NCBI GenBank assembly: GCA_964602655.1
Contig: CAZRSF010000012.1
Span: 37,833-101,832 of the forward strand
DNA: 64,000 nucleotides
Origin: Moduliflexus sp964602655
Lineage (GTDB): Bacteria > Moduliflexota > Moduliflexia > Moduliflexales > Moduliflexaceae
Reading direction: 5' to 3'
The notes under the pieces are model-generated. The model was given only the letters and a program-made list of their open reading frames with translations. It did no database searches and was not told the origin of the DNA. Of this stretch, positions 26,822 to 35,299 are shown piece after piece. The position numbers were made by a program, and so were the translations under genes. How positions within the stretch are numbered: the first letter of the stretch is position 1; each line of letters starts with the position of its first letter.

Positions 26822-26859
26822 CGCGTTGTTTCTCTGAACCAGTTCAGAGAAACAACGCG
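26822..26859 (+). terminator. Perfect 18-bp-arm palindrome with T-run, probable intrinsic terminator
   Basis: Arms of 18 bp (26822-26839 and 26842-26859, core GTTGTTTCTCTGAAC/GTTCAGAGAAACAAC) flank a 2-nt loop. On the plus strand six T follow at 26865-26870. It lies about 140 bp beyond the 3' end of the minus-strand chemoreceptor gene, where it would separate that unit from the tRNA-tuf operon, though no plus-strand gene precedes it. Confidence 0.6.
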
Positions 26860-26998
26860 CGTGATTTTTTCATAAACTTGCGTCGAATCCGTTTATTTCA
26901 GAAAGCGGCGCAAATCGAGTTAGACGTCCAGGGCGAATCGCTGGAAGAGCAGTTTCCTGTAGTAATTGCCAGATTCCAACAAGAAAAAGCTGGAGTGA

Positions 26999-28468
26999 CT
27001 AAAATTTTTCGAATTCGCTATCTAACTCATCTGGAAGGACGCTGTTCTTATTCGTCGAGAACTTCTGTCTCGGCAGATTGAGCCTGAGTCCGGAACCTTG
27101 AGTTCTTTTCGCAAGAGGCGCATGTGGCGCTTCGTGTGCAGAGACATTCACGGTCTCGGCAGAACGATGCTCTTGAGCAGGTTCTTTCTGCCCGAAACCA
27201 CCGACAGTTGCTTGCAGTTGCGTGGCCTGCGCCTTCAAAATTTCGGAGGTTGCCGCCAGATTTTCCGACATCATCGCGTTTTGTTGGATGACCTGATCTA
27301 ATTGCTGAATCGCGTTATTGATTTGCTCGGCCCCAGCATGTTGTTCTCGACTGGCGGCGCTGATTTCCTGAACCAACTCTGCGGTTTTTTGAATATCAGG
27401 AACAAGATGAGCCAGACTCTCTCCGGCTCGCGTCGCAACGGCGACGCCAGAGGAGACCAACTCGCTGATTTCTTCTGCGGCTGAGCGACTCCGGCCTGCC
27501 AATACGCGCACTTCAGATGCTACGACCGCAAAACCACGCCCATAGTCTTGAGCTTTCGCGGCTTCGATAGTGGCATTTAAGGACAGCAAATGCGTTTGTC
27601 CTGCGATCTCTTCGATCACTTCGATTTTCTGCGCGATTTTTTTCATCGCTTTCATCGCTCGTTTAACCGCTTTCCCGCCTTTTTCAGCATCGTTTGCCGC
27701 TTGAATCGCGATTTTCTCGGTTTGGAGCGCATTCTCGGCGTTTTGTCGAATATTGGCGACCATCTGTTCCGTCGAGGCGGAAACTTCTTCTGCTGCGGCT
27801 GATTGTTGCGCCGAGCCTTGTGACATTTGTTCAGAACGAGCGTTCAATTCCCGGCTGCTTGACGCGATATGATCTGATGCCGTGATGATTTGGCTGATCA
27901 GATTATTCTGGGTCTGAAGCGTTTCCTGGAGCAAAAAATTCTGATAGGCTTGTTTCGAAAGTACCTGGGCTAACAAAAACAGCGATTGTCCAACATGCTC
28001 GAATTGCTGGCGCGACATTTGAGGAACCTCGTCTAACGCTTTTTTAAACTCACGGCGATTTGCGCCAATCTGATCGGCATATTTCAACATGTCGCGCGGA
28101 TGCTGCGTTTCGTCCCGCACCTGACCGATGAGCCAGTTTGCGATATGCGTATCGCCGACGCGAATACTGGCGCCGCCATCCCATAAGCCTCCGCTTAAAC
28201 ATGGCTGAATCGTCGCGCCATCAGGATTCGGGCGTCCTAATGCCGCATCCGATTTCATACAATTCGCCAAGCCTTTTTCCGTTTTTCGGATAATATTGAT
28301 GCAGAGATGACAGAAACTCGAAGGCTGCGTAATCGGCGTACCATCAGGCTCAGTAATAATTGACGCGACATGCGTTGCCAGGGCAAACGCATCTTGAAGT
28401 TGCTGAATTTCTTGAATATCGAACAGGTCTTTGAATGAAATATTACGGAGTGTTTTTTCTTCACTCAT
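26999..28468 (-). CDS. Soluble methyl-accepting chemotaxis protein with PocR sensory domain
   Basis: 489 aa from the ATG at 28468; a perfect AGGAGGAG lies 4 nt upstream (an earlier in-frame ATG precedes it). Residues about 10-175 match the PocR ligand-binding fold, with Cys at 53, 56, 70 and 90 and the LSGGLWDGGASI segment. Residues about 190-430 are a coiled-coil methyl-accepting domain with the signalling tip LLSLNATIEAAKA...GRGFAVVASEVR. No membrane segment or signal peptide is seen, so it should sense a cytoplasmic ligand. PocR domains in other proteins bind small hydrocarbon derivatives or metal cofactors. The ligand here is unknown. Confidence 0.88.
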   Translation of the reverse strand: MSEEKTLRNISFKDLFDIQEIQQLQDAFALATHVASIITEPDGTPITQPSSFCHLCINIIRKTEKGLANCMKSDAALGRPNPDGATIQPCLSGGLWDGGASIRVGDTHIANWLIGQVRDETQHPRDMLKYADQIGANRREFKKALDEVPQMSRQQFEHVGQSLFLLAQVLSKQAYQNFLLQETLQTQNNLISQIITASDHIASSSRELNARSEQMSQGSAQQSAAAEEVSASTEQMVANIRQNAENALQTEKIAIQAANDAEKGGKAVKRAMKAMKKIAQKIEVIEEIAGQTHLLSLNATIEAAKAQDYGRGFAVVASEVRVLAGRSRSAAEEISELVSSGVAVATRAGESLAHLVPDIQKTAELVQEISAASREQHAGAEQINNAIQQLDQVIQQNAMMSENLAATSEILKAQATQLQATVGGFGQKEPAQEHRSAETVNVSAHEAPHAPLAKRTQGSGLRLNLPRQKFSTNKNSVLPDELDSEFEKF

Positions 28469-28537
28469 AGAACTCCTCCTTGTCATACGTGTCTATGACG
28501 ACTGCGGGAATCAATTGGTGTATATGATAGCAATATT

Positions 28538-28566
28538 TTAATACATCCCATGCGTGGAGAAGTCAA
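28538..28566 (-). promoter_or_regulatory. Candidate promoter of the PocR chemoreceptor gene
   Basis: Minus strand TTGACT (28566-28561), 17-bp spacer, TATTAA (28543-28538), about 70 bp upstream of the start codon. Confidence 0.5.
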
Positions 28567-28680
28567 GCATTTTTTAAACGCCATGATCAACCCGAAAGAG
28601 CGTGTTACGAGCGTGTTCTCTCGCCAGAACTGTTATTTCGCTGAGATGAAATTCGAAATGGCAAAACCGTCATTTTCTTC

Positions 28681-28708
28681 TTGACAAGCCCCAAGAATAT
28701 CGTAAAGA
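28681..28708 (+). promoter_or_regulatory. Candidate promoter of the 73-aa gene
   Basis: TTGACA (28681-28686), 16-bp spacer, TAAAGA (28703-28708), 45 bp upstream of the ATG at 28753. The -35 is perfect; the -10 is weak. Confidence 0.4.
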
Positions 28709-28752
28709 AAGATACAACGCAATTCACCCGCTTATCCCTTTTACAGGAGACA

Positions 28753-28974
28753 ATGATTATGAAAATTACAGATGCCACACCTCATGGCGAACATGAAAAG
28801 CATTTGTGTCATTTGCATAATATCGAACGACTATTAGCAGAACACCCGGAAGCCTATAAACAATTGGTGCGGAACCCGAAATATATCTGTCTCGGATGTG
28901 GCAGAGCGGCCGCGAGCGACACGAACTTATGCGCGCCAAGATCGTTAGAATCCTCCTCAAAAGATAGCGATTGA
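28753..28974 (+). CDS. Small Cys-rich (putative zinc-binding) protein, function unknown
   Basis: 73 aa from ATG 28753, preceded by CAGGAG; an alternative ATG lies at 28759. It has CHLHN near residue 21, then a helical stretch, then KYICLGCGRAA and a final NLCAP, giving a C-x-x-C plus a later Cys that could bind zinc. Short proteins ending CxxCGRxA...NLC occur in many anaerobic bacteria without assigned function. It stands between the chemoreceptor (divergent) and the SBP-receiver gene (same strand, 191 bp away). Confidence 0.7.
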   Translation: MIMKITDATPHGEHEKHLCHLHNIERLLAEHPEAYKQLVRNPKYICLGCGRAAASDTNLCAPRSLESSSKDSD

Positions 28975-29165
28975 CATCTGACCGTTCGATCTGATGACAC
29001 ACGGAGTCTCATCAAGAAACTTCGTGTGTTCATGCGATTTTTCTGAAATTTTTCCACCCGCCGATTAGACGTTTTTTGTGTTCCTGCCTCTAAATAGACA
29101 ATTGTTAATCAGCATCTATTCTTTGGTTATACGCTATTCGCAGCTTTCTACGCAAAGGAACCGCT

Positions 29166-30554
29166 ATGTCAACATCAATCGAGGTCTGGGGCGTCAACGA
29201 TCCGAATATCTCTGCGCAACTCGCGCTGGCCTATGTCTTAAACCTGTTCAAACGAGAAGCCGGGCTTGATGTCGCATGCCATTTTATCGAATCCGGCACA
29301 ACCATGGCCGATGATATTCTCACCTCCTCACATCGTCCGTTTGCCTTTACACAGACGCCCGCGACTGTTCTCCGCCTGCATGAGCATGGCGTTCGCACGA
29401 AGATCATCTCGCCGCTGGCCGATGTTGCCGGAACTCAACAAGTGATTGTTCGAAAAACCAGCGGCATTCGCACGCCGGAAGATTTGCACGGCAAAGAGAT
29501 TGGGATTGCCAATGGAGCCGCCGTCTTCCTGGCGTTCAAAAATATGGCAAAAGATTATAACGTGGATTTGAATACCGTCCGCTTCGTTGATCTCTTGCCC
29601 CAAGATCAATTAGATGCGTTTCAAGAGGGCAAGATTGACGTGCTTGCATCCTGGGAACCCTGGACAAGCCGCGCAAAGGTGATGGGAGGGCAGGTATTTT
29701 TTTCCGGCAATCACTCAGAAATTCCCGGAAACGAAGGCGAACGCGGCTGGTTGATCAATCAAAGCTGTCTGATTGTGCCGGACGAGCATTTAGCGGCTGA
29801 ACCTGAAATTGTCGTCGCGATTTTGAATGTTCTACGCAAAACGACCGATCTGCTGAATCATCACCGCCAGACGATTCTCGATCCGTTAGCCGACTTTTTC
29901 AATATGACTCGCGTCGAATTGCTCATGGCGATGCAGCGGAATAATTACTCCATGTCGGTGACGAATCTCTTTCGCTTAGGCGTCCTCAGTTTCAGAGACT
30001 TCCTGTATGATGTTGGGGAAATTTCGCTCAGACTTCCCGAAAATTTGCTCTACGATTTGCGCTATCTCCGCCAGGTGGATTCCTCGCTGGTCTTTTTGGA
30101 AGAAACAGTGGACAATCACATCAAAATTTTTCAACAGGATGGCGTGTACTACCGTGAAGATTTTTCGATTCCCTCGGAGACGCGCGCCGTCAAAGTGATG
30201 TTAGCCGATGATTCGCGCTATGTCCGCGCGTCATTAACGAAAGCGATCAAACAAATCGGCGGCGAGGTGATTGCCGAAGCGACGACCGGCAGCGAAGTTA
30301 TCGAAAAATTTGCCTTTTTGCGCCCGGACATCGTGACAATGGATTTATCCATGCCGGGCGTCAGCGGCCTGGAAGCGATCAAAATCCTGCTGCAAATAGA
30401 CCCGAATCTCACGATTATCGTTGTCAGCGGCACAGACCTTCAGGAAGTACGCGAAGAGGTCTTCAATCTTGGAGTGAAAATGTTCATTACCAAGCCGTTC
30501 GATCCGTCGCATGTGGCCGAAATTTTTCAGCAGCATCTCGCGGCAGCGAGATAG
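29166..30554 (+). CDS. Substrate-binding-protein-like domain fused to a CheY-type receiver domain
   Basis: 462 aa; ATG preceded by AAAGGA. Residues about 1-240 resemble NMT1/SsuA-type periplasmic binding proteins (VWGVNDPNISAQLALAYVL, then TPEDLHGKEIGIANGAAVFL and DVLASWEPWTSRA) but there is no signal peptide. Residues 344-462 are a receiver domain: acidic pair D348-D349, phospho-acceptor D393 in TMDLSMPG, S421/T423 and K443 in TKPF. The middle (about 240-340) is unassigned. The layout suggests a cytoplasmic ligand sensor whose output is set by phosphorylation. No output domain or kinase is adjacent, although a soluble chemoreceptor lies nearby. This architecture is rare. Confidence 0.85.
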   Translation: MSTSIEVWGVNDPNISAQLALAYVLNLFKREAGLDVACHFIESGTTMADDILTSSHRPFAFTQTPATVLRLHEHGVRTKIISPLADVAGTQQVIVRKTSGIRTPEDLHGKEIGIANGAAVFLAFKNMAKDYNVDLNTVRFVDLLPQDQLDAFQEGKIDVLASWEPWTSRAKVMGGQVFFSGNHSEIPGNEGERGWLINQSCLIVPDEHLAAEPEIVVAILNVLRKTTDLLNHHRQTILDPLADFFNMTRVELLMAMQRNNYSMSVTNLFRLGVLSFRDFLYDVGEISLRLPENLLYDLRYLRQVDSSLVFLEETVDNHIKIFQQDGVYYREDFSIPSETRAVKVMLADDSRYVRASLTKAIKQIGGEVIAEATTGSEVIEKFAFLRPDIVTMDLSMPGVSGLEAIKILLQIDPNLTIIVVSGTDLQEVREEVFNLGVKMFITKPFDPSHVAEIFQQHLAAAR

Positions 30555-30568
30555 ATATTCGTCAGTTG

Positions 30569-31879
30569 TCACACAGCACGTTTATCCACAACAATCGGCT
30601 GCTTTTTCCCTTTGACGTCAGCCGCCAGCAAACCGTCTTCCATAAACGTCACCTTGGCCGACACGCCCAAAGTGCTTTCAATACGTTGCGCCAAACGATT
30701 CCGCAGATGTTCCAGCGTCTTAATTTCATCTATGTAGCCGTGATTTGCGGCAATTGCCACGCAGACTTCCAGGGTGTCGAGGTCATCCTGCCGGTCGAGC
30801 ACGATCTTGCAGTGCGGTGTAATGCCTTCTTCACCGAGAATCGCATCATAAATCTGCGACGGGAAAAATTTCGCGCCGCGCATGATAATCATATCGTCCG
30901 TCCGGCCATGCACCCGGCTCATTTTGACGAACGTCCGCCCACATTCGCAGCCGCTGCCCATCAAACAGGCTCGGTCGCCCGTTCGATAACGGATCAGCGG
31001 GAACGCCTCTTTCGTGATCGTTGTGAACACAAGTTCGCCTTCTTCGCCTATCTTCGCAGACTGAAACGTCGTCGGATTGATGACTTCCACAATAAAATGA
31101 TCCTCGTTGACATGCAGACCGCACCGCTGCTGGCACTCGCCCGCCACGCCGGGTCCGATGATTTCGGTCAGGCCATAATTGTCATAGGCCGTGATGCGGA
31201 ACGTTTGTTCGATTTCAGCGCGAACCTTTTCGCTCCAGGGCTCCGAGCCTAAAATGGCGCAGCGCAATGATAATTGTTCGGGATGAATCCCCGCCGTTTT
31301 AAAGAGATGGCACAATGCAAGCGTCGTAGATGGAGCGCACAATAAGGCCGACGTTTTGAAATCCTTCATGATGAGAATCTGGTCTTTCAGATTGTCATGC
31401 GATGACGCCGGAATGACCGACGCACCAAGTTTTTCCGCGCCAAAATGATAGCCGAGTCCGCCGGTAAACAGACTGTAAGTAAACGCAATCTGCACGACAT
31501 CATGTTCCGTCAGCCCCGCCGCGACGAGTTGTCGCGCCACCAATTCCGACCAGTGCAGAATATCGTTTTTCGAGTAGCCCACGACAATCGGCCTGCCGGT
31601 CGTGCCGGAACTGGCGTGAATACGGACGACATCGCGCAGCGGCAGCGCGAACATGTCATACGGATAACTTGCCCGCAAATCATCTTTCGTTGTGAATGGC
31701 AGGCGCTTCAAATCATCAAGCGTGCGAATATTTTCGATTTCGACGTGATGCGCATCAAGCGCCTGTTTGTAAAACGCGACATTGCGATAGACCCGGTTGA
31801 GCGTCGTTTGCAGGCGTTCGATCTGCAACTGCGCCAAATCGTCCCGCGACATCGTTTCGTATTGCCGATTGTAGATCAT
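30569..31879 (-). CDS. paaK: Phenylacetate-CoA ligase (AMP-forming)
   Basis: 436 aa from the ATG at 31879 (MIYNRQYETMSRDDLAQLQ); the frame runs to a GTG at 31930 inside a repeat, so the shorter start is preferred, though no good ribosome binding site is seen. Adenylate-forming motifs are clear: SSGTTGRPIVVGYS (P-loop), YGLTEIIGPGVA, YRTGDRA and GRTDDMIIMRG. It converts phenylacetate and related aryl acids to CoA thioesters. It lies downstream of the liv genes on the same strand, separated by an inverted repeat. PaaK next to liv-type transporters often indicates aromatic amino acid or aryl acid use. Confidence 0.92.
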   Translation of the reverse strand: MIYNRQYETMSRDDLAQLQIERLQTTLNRVYRNVAFYKQALDAHHVEIENIRTLDDLKRLPFTTKDDLRASYPYDMFALPLRDVVRIHASSGTTGRPIVVGYSKNDILHWSELVARQLVAAGLTEHDVVQIAFTYSLFTGGLGYHFGAEKLGASVIPASSHDNLKDQILIMKDFKTSALLCAPSTTLALCHLFKTAGIHPEQLSLRCAILGSEPWSEKVRAEIEQTFRITAYDNYGLTEIIGPGVAGECQQRCGLHVNEDHFIVEVINPTTFQSAKIGEEGELVFTTITKEAFPLIRYRTGDRACLMGSGCECGRTFVKMSRVHGRTDDMIIMRGAKFFPSQIYDAILGEEGITPHCKIVLDRQDDLDTLEVCVAIAANHGYIDEIKTLEHLRNRLAQRIESTLGVSAKVTFMEDGLLAADVKGKKQPIVVDKRAV

Positions 31880-31890
31880 TAAGAGAGAAG

Positions 31891-31993
31891 CAAATAGAAC
31901 ACTGATTGTGCTGATTGGGCTGATTTTCACTGATCAACAATCAAAATAAATCAGTGAACATCACGTTCATCAGTCCAATCAGTGTTCTATTTG
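31891..31993. repeat. 103-bp inverted repeat (MITE-like or terminator) between livF and paaK
   Basis: Terminal arms CAAATAGAACACTGATTG (31891-31908) and CAATCAGTGTTCTATTTG (31976-31993) are perfect inverted repeats. Inner parts also pair partly (GATTTTCACTGAT with AATCAGTGAA) and consist of iterations of TGATT. It fills the whole livF-paaK spacer and ends 1 bp from the livF stop. Confidence 0.75.
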
Positions 31994-31994
31994 T

Positions 31995-32729
31995 TTATTC
32001 GTTAATCCGCTGATAATCTTTGCCCAAATACGCCCGTTGCACGTCGGTATTGTTCAATAATTCCTGCGCCGTGCCTTCGATGACAATCGAGCCGGTTTCC
32101 ATGACGTAGCCGCGATCCGCGATGCCTAACACCGCTTTCGAATTTTGCTCCACGATTAACACTGTCCGCCCATCGTCGCGCAGCGTGCTGATGGCGCGGA
32201 AAATCTCTTTGACGATCAGCGGCGCAAGTCCCATTGACGGCTCATCTAACATGATGAACGCCGGTTTGGACATCAGAGCGCGGCCAATCGCCAGCATCTG
32301 CTGCTCTCCGCCGGAGAGCGTTCCGGCGAATTGATGGCTGCGCTGCTGCAAAATCGGAAACATGGCGTAAATTTTTCGGAGTTCCTCATAAATTGCCGCG
32401 CCTGCGCGTCGGCGAAATTGGGTGTACGCGCCTAACAGGAGATTTTCTTCCACCGTCATCGGGGCGAACACCTGCCGCCCTTCGGGGACTAATGCGCAGC
32501 CCAACGCGACGATTTTGTGCGCCGGAACGCCGCGAATCGCGCTATTATCGAAGATGATTTCGCCTGCCCAGGGACGCATGATGCTGCTGATGCTGTGCAG
32601 CAGCGTGGTTTTGCCCGCGCCGTTCGCGCCGATAATCCCCACGATTTCGCCCGGATTGACATGTAGCGACACATTTTTCAACACGCGCAATTTGCCGTAG
32701 CCTGAATCCAGATTGCGAATTTTAAGCAT
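31995..32729 (-). CDS. livF: Branched-chain amino acid (liv-type) ABC transporter ATP-binding protein LivF
   Basis: 244 aa from ATG 32729 (MLKIRNLDSGYGKLRVLKNV), overlapping the livG stop by 8 bp; GGGGG lies upstream. Walker A GANGAGKT, signature LSGGEQQMLAIGRAL and Walker B FIMLDEPSMGL are intact. The sequence is of the LivF group. It energises uptake with LivG. Confidence 0.95.
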   Translation of the reverse strand: MLKIRNLDSGYGKLRVLKNVSLHVNPGEIVGIIGANGAGKTTLLHSISSIMRPWAGEIIFDNSAIRGVPAHKIVALGCALVPEGRQVFAPMTVEENLLLGAYTQFRRRAGAAIYEELRKIYAMFPILQQRSHQFAGTLSGGEQQMLAIGRALMSKPAFIMLDEPSMGLAPLIVKEIFRAISTLRDDGRTVLIVEQNSKAVLGIADRGYVMETGSIVIEGTAQELLNNTDVQRAYLGKDYQRINE

Positions 32730-33486
32730 GATCATCCCCCAAATAGACGCGAATAACCTCCGGGTGCTTTTGAATCTCGCGCGGTTTGCCTTCAGCAATG
32801 ACCTGTCCGAACGACAGCGCGACTAACTCGTCGCAAATCGTCATCACGAGCGACATGTCATGCTCGACCAACAAGATTGTAATCCCCAGCGCTTTGATCT
32901 TCAAAATTAATTCGCCGAGTTGATCGGTTTCGTGCATGTTCAGCCCAGCAGCGGGTTCGTCGAGCAGCAGCAGTTTCGGCTCGCCCGCGAGCGCCCGCGC
33001 CATTTCCACATGCCGCTGCTGCCCGAATGCCAAGCTTTGCGCGTCAACGTGCGCTAAATGCGCAATGCCGAGCAAATCGAGCATCGCCATCGCCTGTTCG
33101 CGAATCTGCCGTTCTTCCTTCCAGGTACGAGGCAAATTGAAAATTCCAGCGGCGAACCCGGCCTGACTTCTAACGTGCCTGCCCATCATGACATTTTCCA
33201 GCACCGTCATTTTGGCAAACAATTTGATATTTTGGAACGTCCGAAAGATGCCGCATTTGGCGATCTGATGCGGTGGAAGATTCCGAATCGGCTGACCGCC
33301 AAACAGGACTTCCCCCGAATCCGAGGGAATCGTACCGGAAATCAGATTGAAAAGCGTGGTTTTCCCCGCGCCGTTCGGGCCGATCAAACCTTTGATCGTG
33401 CCGGATTCGACCGAAAAACTCACGTTATTGACGGCATGAACGCCGCCGAACCGACGATTGAGATGCGCAACCTCAAGCAGTGGCAT
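32722..33486 (-). CDS. livG: Branched-chain amino acid ABC transporter ATP-binding protein LivG
   Basis: 254 aa; Walker A GPNGAGKT, signature LAFGQQRHVEMARAL, Walker B LLLLDEPAAGL, and the long C-terminal region of the LivG type (IAEGKPREIQKHPEVIRVYLG). It lies 5 bp downstream of the Uma2 gene and overlaps livF, so the set is one operon. Confidence 0.95.
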   Translation of the reverse strand: MPLLEVAHLNRRFGGVHAVNNVSFSVESGTIKGLIGPNGAGKTTLFNLISGTIPSDSGEVLFGGQPIRNLPPHQIAKCGIFRTFQNIKLFAKMTVLENVMMGRHVRSQAGFAAGIFNLPRTWKEERQIREQAMAMLDLLGIAHLAHVDAQSLAFGQQRHVEMARALAGEPKLLLLDEPAAGLNMHETDQLGELILKIKALGITILLVEHDMSLVMTICDELVALSFGQVIAEGKPREIQKHPEVIRVYLGDDHA

Positions 33487-33491
33487 ACGAT

Positions 33492-34226
33492 TTACTCGCT
33501 TGTGATATTATCCTCTTGCAATTCTTCCCACACGACTTTCTCGTAAATCTCACGCAGCGCGAGGTCGCATTCTAACGAAAACAGCCGGATCGTATCGTCC
33601 AGACCGCGTGCGACCGTATAACGCCAGGTTTTTTCATTTTCTTTGAAAAACGCCTCGATTTGCGGCTCGTCCTGATAAATCAGCACGTATTCCCGCAACG
33701 ACGGCAGCGTCCGGTACGCGGCGAATTTTTTGTTCCGGTCGAATGCTTCGGTTGCGGGCGAAAGAACTTCGACAATCAGCATCGGGTTCACAATCGTATC
33801 CGTGCGATTCTTCGCAAATTCGACCGCGCCGCAAACGACCATCGCATCGGGATAAAAATACTGCTTGCTGCGCAGAATTTCGACTTTGACATTGCTTTCG
33901 AGGCCGATGCACTCTTTTTTTGCCGTGATTTCACGAATCGCCCAATTCAGATTCACGCAGATCACGCTATGACGAACGCTGCCGCCAGCCATTGCGAAAA
34001 TGTCGCCGCCTCGAACGCCTTCGCCGTTCATTGGGATAATTTGGCCATTAATGTATTCGCTTTTGAACGACGCCTTTTCCTCGCGGGCAAGATATTCTCC
34101 CGGCGAGTATATACGTTTTTTGGTGGAGGCTTGAGAACGCTTCCCGCGCACCTCGACGCGAAAATCGTTACCTGGCAATATCTGATCTTGATTATTTTCA
34201 ATAACATTGCTCGTTTTTTTTCTCAT
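33492..34226 (-). CDS. Uma2/DUF820 family putative endonuclease
   Basis: 244 aa. The Uma2 core is visible: SEYINGQIIPM, SVRHSVICVNL, FYPDAMVVCG, PMLIVEVLSPATEAFDRNKK and YVLIYQDEPQIEAF, giving the D-x(n)-E-x-L-S pattern of the restriction-endonuclease fold. A basic N-terminal tail of about 35 residues is extra. The start overlaps the livM stop by 4 bp (ATGA) and the stop is 5 bp from livG, so it is embedded and translationally coupled in the transporter operon. Uma2 proteins multiply in some genomes; their role is unknown. Confidence 0.85.
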   Translation of the reverse strand: MRKKTSNVIENNQDQILPGNDFRVEVRGKRSQASTKKRIYSPGEYLAREEKASFKSEYINGQIIPMNGEGVRGGDIFAMAGGSVRHSVICVNLNWAIREITAKKECIGLESNVKVEILRSKQYFYPDAMVVCGAVEFAKNRTDTIVNPMLIVEVLSPATEAFDRNKKFAAYRTLPSLREYVLIYQDEPQIEAFFKENEKTWRYTVARGLDDTIRLFSLECDLALREIYEKVVWEELQEDNITSE

Positions 34227-35290
34227 ACGTTTCCTCTATTTTTCCAGAATATCGGCAACTTCCACGTCCGTTTCACCAAAATTCCTTGCGGCGCGAAAAG
34301 CATCATCACGACCAGAATCAGGCCGAAGACGGCGTCGTCATACGAACCGAAATAGCCGCGCAGCGAGAGGAAATTCAAGACCATGCTGGTCAGAATCGCG
34401 CCCCAGAGATTCGCCATGCCGCCGACCGCCACAATCGCGACATAGCGCACGGATTTCATCGTTGCGGCTTCCGACGGACCGACGCCGCCGTTGTAATGTG
34501 TCAGAAAAATTCCGGCAAGCGCGGCAATGATTGCGCTAATGACGAATAGATTGAGCTTGTACCGCGCCGTATCCACGCCCATCGTGGCGGCGGCTTCTTC
34601 GTTGCCATGAATCGAACGCAAGGCGCGTCCGACGCGAGAATGGACGAGATTGCGCATCAGCAGGGCGCACAGCAGCACCAATCCGTAGGCGATATAAAAG
34701 TTCGAAATCCGCGCATTCATCTCGCCGTTGACGCTCAAACCGGGAACAAGCTGAAACGCCGGAACGCCGGAAATGCCGTCCGCGCCGCCTAAAAACGAAC
34801 TGCCGACGATGATTTTTGAAATAATCGAACCGAAGCCAAGCGTCGCCATTGCGAGATAATGCCCTTTCAAGCGCAAGACCGGAATGCCAATGAAATAGGC
34901 GATCACGGCGGTCAGCAGCAGTGCGGCGACGCAGGCAATCCAGGGGTTCAGTCGCACGAGTTCGTCGCCATACAGGTCTTTACTGACGATGAGTCCGCCG
35001 ATATGTGCCAGTAAACCTCCTGCCGCCCCCTGACGCAGGCCGGAACAATCGGCAGTCGTCAATGCCGCCGAGCAATATGCGCCGATAGCGAAAAATCCGG
35101 CGTGTCCGAGCGAAATCTGTCCGGCGTAGCCCATCAGCAGGCACAAACCGATGACGACAAGCGTGTAATACGCCGACATCGTCAACTGCGTCAGATAAAA
35201 CACTTTGCCCGCCGCCGTCACGCCAAGCTGTAGGCCGATGCCGAGCAGCGCAATGATGAAAATCGGGAAATACCGTTTGAGCGTCGTCAT
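34223..35290 (-). CDS. livM: Branched-chain amino acid ABC transporter permease LivM
   Basis: 355 aa, multi-pass membrane protein. The LivM signature LLMGYAGQISLGHAGFFAIG is near residue 50 and the cytoplasmic coupling segment GRALRSIHGNEEAAATMGVD lies around residue 240. A loop of about 35 residues near residue 85-120 (TADCSGLRQGAAGG...) looks longer than usual. It is 9 bp downstream of livH. Confidence 0.94.
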   Translation of the reverse strand: MTTLKRYFPIFIIALLGIGLQLGVTAAGKVFYLTQLTMSAYYTLVVIGLCLLMGYAGQISLGHAGFFAIGAYCSAALTTADCSGLRQGAAGGLLAHIGGLIVSKDLYGDELVRLNPWIACVAALLLTAVIAYFIGIPVLRLKGHYLAMATLGFGSIISKIIVGSSFLGGADGISGVPAFQLVPGLSVNGEMNARISNFYIAYGLVLLCALLMRNLVHSRVGRALRSIHGNEEAAATMGVDTARYKLNLFVISAIIAALAGIFLTHYNGGVGPSEAATMKSVRYVAIVAVGGMANLWGAILTSMVLNFLSLRGYFGSYDDAVFGLILVVMMLFAPQGILVKRTWKLPIFWKNRGNV

Positions 35291-35299
35291 ACCGAAATG

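Larger units (their letters stand above)
26585..26998. other. 414-bp intergenic region between the tRNA cluster and a chemoreceptor gene
   Basis: Apart from the candidate tRNA-tuf promoter and the palindrome at 26822-26859, it is A/T-rich with no credible gene. Another TTGACA occurs on the minus strand around 26735, without a clear -10. Confidence 0.6.
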
